DNA of 64,000 nt from Gaeumannomyces sp. JS-464. Lineage: Eukaryota > Ascomycota > Sordariomycetes > Magnaporthales > Magnaporthaceae. The stretch is from assembly GCA_002197995.1 (NCBI GenBank), contig NGZR01000003.1, positions 248,001 to 312,000 on the forward strand, given 5' to 3'. The translations under genes were made by a program, and so were the position numbers. The notes beneath the pieces are model-generated. The model was not told the DNA's origin. It saw nothing but the letters and a program-made list of their open reading frames with translations, and searched no databases. Positions 57,606 to 64,000 of this stretch are shown one piece after another (positions within the stretch are counted from its first letter, which is position 1; each line of letters opens with the position of its first letter).

Positions 57606-59882
57606 ATGGCGGACGAGCCGCCGGCTGCAAAGGCGGCAGCGGCGGTGGGCCGGACACCTCAACCGTTGCCAACACGAAGCCGTTGCCGCCGTCGCCGCCG
57701 TCTTCACCGCCCCCGCCGAGCTCGGAGAACACGGCAGCGGCAGCGGCGCAAGCGGGCGGCGCCCGACTGAGCGAAATCCCTGCAGCGCCGGCCGGAGAGC
57801 CCGACACCATCCGCACGGCTGGAGGATTCCAGCGACAGAAAACCCAAGGCCACCGCGGTCTTCACCGAGGTTGCAGGGATCGCGGCGCCGCTCGGCTTCC
57901 TCGTCTTTGCCGTCCTCGTCGTCCTGACGCACGGCAAAGAGACGGGTGCTTCGACGTGGTACAGGGACGCCATCACCCTTGTGAGTTGCGAGCAGGAGGG
58001 TGCCAATATTCCGTGGATACCACAAACGCTGACGTGGGTTAAAAACTTGACAAATACAGCTCGCCACCATATTCCCAATCCTCTTCGCAGTGTTTGTAGG
58101 CCGGCTCATGACGCACATCATCCGCTGGAAGCTCGAACGGGGCGCGCGGCTCCGTTCGCTCGAGCAGCTCCTGGCGAGCCAGACTGTCGGCGGCGCTGTG
58201 TCGTCCTTGTTTACGCTGCCGGTTGGCTGGCTCCACGCCGCCCTGTTGAGTCTCTGGGCTTTTTCCCCTCTGGGCGCCCAGTCGATCCTCAGGATGCTGG
58301 GCACCAAGATGCAGCCCGTCAAGACCAGCGCCACCGTCGCCTATTTCGACACCAACACCGATTCCCAGCTGGACTACACGCGGGAGGCCAGGCCCGATGT
58401 GCTATATGCTGGAGACCCGACCATCATCAGCTCCATATACAGAGCTGCTCTGCTGTCGTCGGACACCGTCAAGGCCGACCCGTTGGATCTCTGGGGGAAC
58501 CTCAAAGTGCCGATTTTCCAAGGCGATTATGCTAGCGGCGATTGGCAGAGTCTGCCGTCGGACCCGGCCCTCCAACGATACTCCTCCCTGGTCGGCCTTC
58601 CGTTGAGCAACATCCCCATCGGCAACAGCACGTTCGAGATGGAGTCGAGCTACGTCGAACTCGAGTTCCAAGACAAGGAGGGCCACAATTACAACTGGGA
58701 CCCCGACCACATCCTCGACGAGCACATCCCGGGGGCCGACAACCGCACCGAAGCCAACGGCACCTGGAAGGGCTTCAACCTCATCCACGGGGCCAGCGGC
58801 AAGAGCAAGGACTCTGCCATGTGGACGCTCGGGCTCGACACCTTCAGCTCGCGCAACTGGACCGGCACAGACCCCCTCTGGCTCCCCGACCATGACGACA
58901 TGTTCCCCCATATCCCGCAAAGCCCGGCATATTTTGCCAACATGAGCGGCATCCAGGCCGGCCCCACGAGGCTCAGGCTCGAGATCGAGCTCTACGAGCA
59001 CATGAGGGGCGCCATCAACGGGGCCGGGCTGAACTTTACGCACCTGACCGCCTACTTCAGGGTCCGCCAGCGGTACGTCCTGTCGCGCGTCGACTGCTCC
59101 CGCGCGGCGGCCGCGGCAGCTGCGTTCGCGGCCGACGGCTCCGCCCGCTACAGGTGCGCCGTCGTCTCGCAGCGGCAATCGCGGGAGCGGCACGCGCCGG
59201 CCGACATGTCGCCGCTGTCGCTGCCCCGCGTCTTCGGCGAGGTCTCGTTCCGCCTGCCGCTGGCGCGGGCATCGACAGCCACGTCAGCGGCTTCCCCGAC
59301 ACCTCGGTCGGCTACCTGGCAGACCCTTCGATCCGGACCTACGTCAACATCTCGGCCGCCGGCTCGCGCGCCATCCGGAAGCGGCTGCCCGGCGTGGCCG
59401 GCGCGGACCTCGCCCTCCGCCTCGGCCAGCTCGTCAACACGTACCTGCTCCTGGGGCAGAGCTACACCGTGGTCACGACGGGTAGCGTGGACCCTACCCC
59501 GACTCTACAGGGCGGCCGCGTCACGACTGCGGTAGTCAAGAACCTCAAGGAGGTCTACGACGTGTCGGCACCGTGGGCGGCTCTCTTCGTCGCGTCTTGC
59601 GTCGTGCTGCTGGCCGCGGGCGTCATGAACGTCGTGCTGGGGCGTGCCGCCTGGGCCCCGGAGCTGCTCGGGTACGCGTCCACGGTGCTCAGAGACTCGC
59701 GGTTCGTGGACCTGGACGCCGGCGACGGCCGCCTCGACGGCGTCGACCTGGCCCACAAGCTCGGCGAGAGGCGCGTCAGGTACGGGTTCACGGGCCAGAC
59801 TGCGGCGGGGGACGAAACGCCGCTGCTTGGGGTGGGCTGGGAACGGGACATCAGGGGCATTCGGGGTCAACAATTTGATTGA
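57606..59882 (+). CDS. Membrane protein of unknown function with glycosylated-looking ectodomain
   Basis: I do not recognise a named family. The N-terminus is uncertain; one ATG at 57606 opens MADEPPAAKAAAAVGR, and Pro/Ser-rich segments in other frames suggest slips before 57820. A hydrophobic helix follows (EVAGIAAPLGFLVFAVLVVL), then DAITL, an intron from about 57980 to 58060, and a second helix region (ATIFPILFAVFVGRLM) with IIRWKLERGARLRSLEQLL. The large middle region has many NxS/T sites (GNSTFE, DNRTEANGT, RNWTGT, NMSG, NFTHL), suggesting an extracytoplasmic domain. Near 59270 the frame slips once, then SHVSGFPDTSVGYLADPSI and a last helix (WAALFVASCVVLLAAGVMNV) precede TGA 59880. The overall plan is helix pair, glycosylated domain, C-terminal helix. 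Confidence 0.65.
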
Positions 59883-60988
59883 TATTGGTAGGATGTTATA
59901 GGCATGCAGATGCCCAGGAACTGCCACATACGACCATACCCACTGGAATATACGGGATACCGTCCGCTCGACTGACAGAGCGCGTGAGAGTGCGTCTATG
60001 TGTGCATGTGGGATGTTTTGGAAGCACGCACGTGGACGGAAATCACATTCTGCTATCATTTGCAACTGTTATGACCCCCCGCGACAATGGCAGGAACTGT
60101 GGCTTGCCATCCCTCCGGCAGGAGAGCAATTTATTCTCGAGATATCCACTTTGGGTAACATGAAAATGAAGTTCTTTGCCACGGCCTTTTCAGCGTCTAT
60201 GCAGCTTTCATCTAACCCTTTGCTGGTCCCATGTTTCGTAATTTCTTGCTTGTAGCCTGGATATGCAGGCAGGAAGCAGCTCCTGCACCGTAACTGCAGT
60301 TATTCTGCGTTCAAATCCCATATTTTCCCGTCACTTCACACGCAACCAACTCTTGACGACGCGTGCTTTACCTGGAGCGCCCTGGCACGAAAAGGTCACA
60401 GGTTTGGTTTGGAAGTAACAGCATGCGCCTCGCGCAGTCACTGCCACAACAAGTCCTGTACCGCCCTACGGATAAGGGCTTCGGCACGTCGCCCCGGCAT
60501 ATTCCGGCGGCGCGTGCCCGAATCGCCAGGGTCTAGGTGCTTGTTCCGCTCCGAGTTGCCGAACTGCTCGCCCGCACCGCAACTCTGGCAGAACTCTCAA
60601 AGACCAGGCCACCACAATGATGGCGCCGGCCAGGACAAACACATGTCACACACAAAGACAGAAAAGGTACAGCGAGCTGTTGTTTTTTTTTTGGCCGCAG
60701 TACCAAGTGATACTGCGGCACTGCTAACAATTTGGGGACCCGAAACCCAGAAGTGAATCAACAAGCCAAAACTCCTCAGTTTCTCCACCTCTAAATCTTC
60801 CCCCCTCCCAAAATCTAAAACAAAAAAATCAGAAACAAAAATGGTACAAATTCCAACCCAAAACTTTTTCATTGCTTTCTCCGTTTGGACCGGACCCAAA
60901 TGCAAAAGCCACCGAAGGGGAGTGATGATGTGTGCCGAGCCTGGCGGTTCGAGGGAGAGCCTCAGAACGATGTCCTCGGAGATGCCCT
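59883..60988. other. Convergent spacer with 5S rRNA fragment
   Basis: About 1.1 kb between the membrane protein gene and the convergent cysteine-rich secreted protein gene. It carries the truncated 5S copy at 59926 and otherwise no recognised feature. Confidence 0.5.
59926..59970 (+). pseudogene. Truncated 5S rRNA copy (5' part only)
   Basis: The stretch opens with ACATACGACCATACCCACTG and, after a short variable part, contains CGGGAT(A)CCGTCCGCTC. This matches the first 45 or so bases of Pezizomycotina 5S rRNA. The following sequence departs from 5S: I do not see the internal promoter C-box or the 3' strand that should pair with ACATACGAC. It is therefore a 5' fragment lying 44 bp past the stop of the upstream gene, not a working gene. 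Confidence 0.8.
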
Positions 60989-61341
60989 CTATTTGTTGTC
61001 GCACATGCAGGCCGTGGCCTTCCAGCCGCAGGCCTTGCAGGGGGGGTCGTCCCTGCGGGAACGAGGTCCCGCTTGCCCGTCTTGCTACCGGCCTTCTTGG
61101 GGGGGCATCTGCACACCTTGCCGCGGGTGGTCAGGGCCATCTTGGGGCGTTCGTCAACATCCCGGGCCTCGACAGGGGCAGCCTCGTCGCGGGCGACGTG
61201 GACGTGGACGTGGCCCGCCTCGGCGTTGGCAGAGTCGCTGCTAGCCACCAGAGCGGCTCCGTTGTCGGCGGGGGACTGGGCAAGCGCGGGGGCGCCGAGG
61301 GCCACGATGGCGAGGAGCTGGAAGATCTTGGTGAACTGCAT
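60989..61341 (-). CDS. Small cysteine-rich secreted protein, one frameshift
   Basis: The ATG at 61341 gives a clear signal peptide (MQFTKIFQLLAIVALGAPALA), then an acidic/Ala-rich propeptide-like region with HVHVHVARDE and EARDVDERPK. A KR dibasic site (TGKR) lies in the second half. The C-terminal part holds six cysteines as CxC, CxxC and CxC: GKVCRCPPKKAG, then PPCKACGW and ACMC near the end. The last four cysteines lie in a frame reached only if one base is restored near 61050, in a G/C-run region; in that frame a TAG at 60991-60989 ends a protein of about 118 residues. Without it the original frame runs on, low in Cys, to 60829. It could be a secreted effector-like or cell-wall protein; function unknown. 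Confidence 0.65.
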
Positions 61342-62764
61342 CTTGTTCGGTGGGAGGTCGGTGATAGATCAAGAAAGAAAAAAACGGAAAAGCCGGAAAC
61401 GAAAAAGAAGAGAAGCTGGAAAAAGACCAAACGACAAAAGGAAAGAGGAAATGAAAAAGGAAAAGAGAAATGGAAAAGCAGAAAGGGAAGACCTGATGAT
61501 TCGAAAGCGGATGAAGAGAAAGGGAAACGTGGGGTGTTTGGGGGGACGGGAAGCGGTCCTTTATACTCGTCGTCGCCGTCGCCTTTGGTCAACATTTTGG
61601 CAGCTCCTGCCGCCTACATGGGAGCAAACAGCGGCTGCCCCTACTTCCTAGACCACCTAGTCATTGGCACCATCTCTGGCAGGGGGTCCTTGTGTTTGCT
61701 TGACATACCTTTTATTAGCACAGGCAAAGCGCGGCCCGGGAGTAGGTGTGACCACGGGCTCGGCCCGCGCGGCGCCAGGGGTCTCCAGGCACAATCATTC
61801 TCATGAAACTTGGCATTGCGCGTCACTTGCGTCCACTGAATGTACTGCAGACCTCTTGAATACCAACCAAGCCTGACTCGGCCGGTTGCCATCCGGCCGA
61901 TGCTCGCACATGACCCGGCGACATCGTACGTGTGTATAGTACGCATCCGGAGATGGCGTTGCGTCGGTCTGGGTGGGCATGGCGGAAAAAGGCAAAATAA
62001 CACGCAAAATGCCTGTTTGGGTAGTACGAACGTAGCTACTTCGTATTCACCGACACCGGCACCCACACCCCTATGGAGCCTCACATTGTAGTACGTTGTA
62101 TTGATCACGGCGTCATGCGCAGCCCAGACCCTGTGTTGTGCACCACCAGCACTGTAACATACTGAGTAGAAATGAAGCCACTACCCCGGTAGGTTCCTTG
62201 GTACCGACCGAGTCTCTGAAGCACAGCCCAGGCGGCCCCCCAGGAAAAGAGCCCTCCGCATGAGCCCCCGGAGCTCGCTGGTGTCTTCCAGAACTTGCCT
62301 ACGAGTACTACGAGTAAGGGGAATTACGGTGCTGTAGTTTGTTTATATGGGCGCTGGTAACAAACCCGGGTCTTCGCAGGAGAAGCGCGGAGCTTGTTCT
62401 CGAGGGAACTCCCACCCTCTAGACAAGATAGGTGGTAGGTATATGCCTCGGCGTTATAAAGGCGCCGCCTCTGCAGCCCCCAACCATGTAGGCATATGAA
62501 TCCATGAACAAGCGTGGGAGAGGGGGCGGGAAAAACAGATGTTCTCGTGTGGATGCGTTGGTCGTCCAAACAAGAAGGTTTGGTTCCATCAATTAATTTT
62601 CCGACTGGTTGGGGCCATCGCATGGTCTCTCCACTGCTATGTCCAGCACTCAAGGAGACTCGTCCACATCCAGCGAGCTGGGCGATTTTAGGCACGTCCT
62701 GCAAACGCGAGCGGCTGCCGACGAAGCTGCGGAAGAAAAAATCGAGGCGGTGACCGTTAAAAAA
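61342..62764. other. Upstream region of the cysteine-rich secreted protein gene
   Basis: Purine-rich leader sequence (plus strand 61370-61500) precedes the gene, with a TATAAA-type box. The remainder to 62764 shows no supported gene; short frames near 62600-62815 have no recognisable domain. Confidence 0.45.
61559..61567 (-). promoter_or_regulatory. TATA box of the cysteine-rich secreted protein gene
   Basis: GTATAAAGG on the minus strand lies about 220 bp upstream of the ATG at 61341, followed by a pyrimidine-rich leader in the transcribed direction. This mirrors the other secreted-protein gene in the window. Confidence 0.5.
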
Positions 62765-63205
62765 GGTAAATGTTATAGGCTCGACTACGGGTTGGTCGCA
62801 AAAAAGGGAATTTGATTCGATCAGTCCGCTATTCGGGGTCTGCTCCTAAGGTACAGCACCTAAGGAGAGGAATCTGTGCAGTATGTCGTATCGTCTTGTC
62901 TGATCTGGGTCTGGCTTGATGGTACTGAGAACAGTGCTTCTGATTGCTTGCCCTAGGGGATACCTAAAAGCTAACTTAGGTTGACTAATGTAAAAGCCTC
63001 AGTCAAAGTTCTATCTAACCTGGAGGGATTTGGTCCTTCTTATAACCCTCCTTGCTTTTCAATCCTGTGTGTGCTATGTATGCTATATCCATAGCAGGCA
63101 TATCACCTGTGGTCACGTGATGTTCCCACACCTCTGCCCTTCCTTCTGCTGCGGGGTCGTTCTTGAAGAGACCCCTCTCTGGGCTGGCGGTCGTAACAAT
63201 TTACC
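62765..63205. mobile_element. Candidate solo LTR or MITE, about 430-440 bp
   Basis: The left end reads GGTAAATGTTATAGGC and the right end ...CGTAACAATTTACC. These form an inverted pair with one extra base (GGTAAATGTTA against GGTAAATTGTTA). The inner borders TGTTA...TAACA fit the TG...CA rule of LTRs (62771-63198, 428 bp). A TATA-like TTATAA lies near 63040. No 5-bp direct duplication flanks the TG...CA borders, so a terminal-inverted-repeat element is equally possible. No coding capacity. Confidence 0.4.
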
Positions 63206-63284
63206 CTAATTTCATTACGGCGAACGTTATCAATATCTATTGGTAGGATAGGTACTCCCATAGGCACGGAAATCTCCAAACAGG

Positions 63285-63835
63285 ATGAATAATAATCGTC
63301 TTAAGTTGGGAAAAGGTTTTTTATTATGCATAAAAAAGGAAAAAAATTTTCTGCTAAAAAACAAGTGGGAAAACAGGTATTTATACACGATTCAAATCAC
63401 CAAAAACCTGTTTCTTTACTTCCTTCCATATAAATCCTCTCGTTTTTGGGATCTTTTAAATCTTGTAATCCTTTAACCTTTAGCAGGCGCATGCGCATAC
63501 TGGATATAAACTAACAACATTTATGTGTTTTTAAAGTTTAACCGACGATTAACGCTTTTTTTTTTTTTTTTTTTTTACTCGTTTTATTTTTTTTCTTATG
63601 TTAAAATCTAATTTAACGGTTTGGAAATAGCTTTATTTTTTTTTTTTAAAAAAAAAAAAATCTTTTTGCTTTATTTAAAAATCTTTTTATTTTTAAACTT
63701 TTTTTTTTAGTTTTTAATTTTTTTTAATTTTTTTTTTAAATTACTAATTCCAACTGGTTTTAAATTATTTTAACTGCTAACTAAAGGCATTTAATAGCTT
63801 TTGCAGAAATATAAAATAAAAACTTACCTTTTTCG
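63285..63835. other. Very AT-rich block with long T and A runs
   Basis: About 550 bases are dominated by T and A homopolymers, with an abrupt return to GC-rich sequence at 63836. It is unlike the rest of the window and resembles the edge of an AT-rich repeat-derived (possibly RIP-mutated) region. The 63-codon frame at 63285-63476 is Lys/Leu/Phe-rich and not accepted as a gene. Confidence 0.6.
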
Positions 63836-64000
63836 CGACGGGGGGTCGTGCTCTTGGGGGAGCAAAAGCGCTAAATGCACATTTCTCGTTTCGTCCAGGG
63901 ATGATGCATATGGGTTGGAACACAAGTGGCTGTATAGGGTGGGGCGCAGCAGACGGCCGTTAGACGGTAGGAGAACGCTTGCCTGGGAGCAAAGGGGAGC

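Noticed and set aside
60300..60320. GTTCAAATCCC resembling a tRNA T-loop
   Set aside because: No A-box or cloverleaf is found upstream.
62609..62815. 68-codon frame that could be a retrotransposon gag start
   Set aside because: No zinc knuckle, no continuation into pol, and it overlaps the left end of the candidate element by chance.
63285..63476. 63-codon frame in the AT-rich block
   Set aside because: Lys/Phe/Leu composition is expected from A/T runs, and there is no similarity to any family I know.

Overview
The window is nuclear DNA of a filamentous ascomycete, most likely a Sordariomycete. The evidence is short GT-AG introns (about 50-110 bp), GC-rich coding DNA, poly-pyrimidine stretches before start codons, a white collar-1 photoreceptor, a fungal Inp1, and a fragment matching the 5' part of Pezizomycotina 5S rRNA. 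I cannot place it to genus.

Left part (1-17.2 kb): the 3' part of the deubiquitinase OTU1 (+); a formamidase (-, eight exons including a 19-nt microexon) with a cluster of AreA/NIT2-type GATA sites upstream; a UsgS/RRT8-like multipass membrane protein (-); the peroxisome-inheritance protein Inp1 (+); the CBS-domain protein Sds23 (-); and an intact importin-beta family gene, Kap121/Pse1 (+).

Middle (18.7-45.4 kb): a small secreted protein with tandem repeats whose third unit lies behind an in-frame TAG; white collar-1 (+); an unrecognised gene (-); a minimal Rsa3 ribosome-assembly protein (+); a metzincin-like metallopeptidase with a C-terminal jacalin-type region (-); and a Whi5/Nrm1-like putative G1/S repressor (+). 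Two very long intergenic stretches (24.3-29.2 and 37.6-43.8 kb) hold only microsatellites and random open frames.

Right part (47.9-64 kb): three conserved-looking genes of unknown function (a single-pass membrane protein with a DPF/NPF-rich tail, a soluble-looking protein with a long first intron, and a multipass or anchored membrane protein), a truncated 5S rRNA copy, a small cysteine-rich secreted protein (-), a 430-bp LTR- or MITE-like element, and the edge of a very AT-rich block.

The genes are mostly housekeeping or regulatory and do not form a pathway cluster. A striking property of the window is that many genes change reading frame several times at short homopolymer runs, usually by loss of one base, while others (OTU1, formamidase, Kap121) are perfectly open. 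I read this mainly as homopolymer error in the underlying assembly, but the two in-frame stops (in Sds23 and in the secreted repeat protein) are not explained that way. I found no clear novel defence, mobile or biosynthetic system. The best leads are the secreted repeat protein, the cysteine-rich secreted protein, the intracellular metzincin-lectin and the three unknown families.
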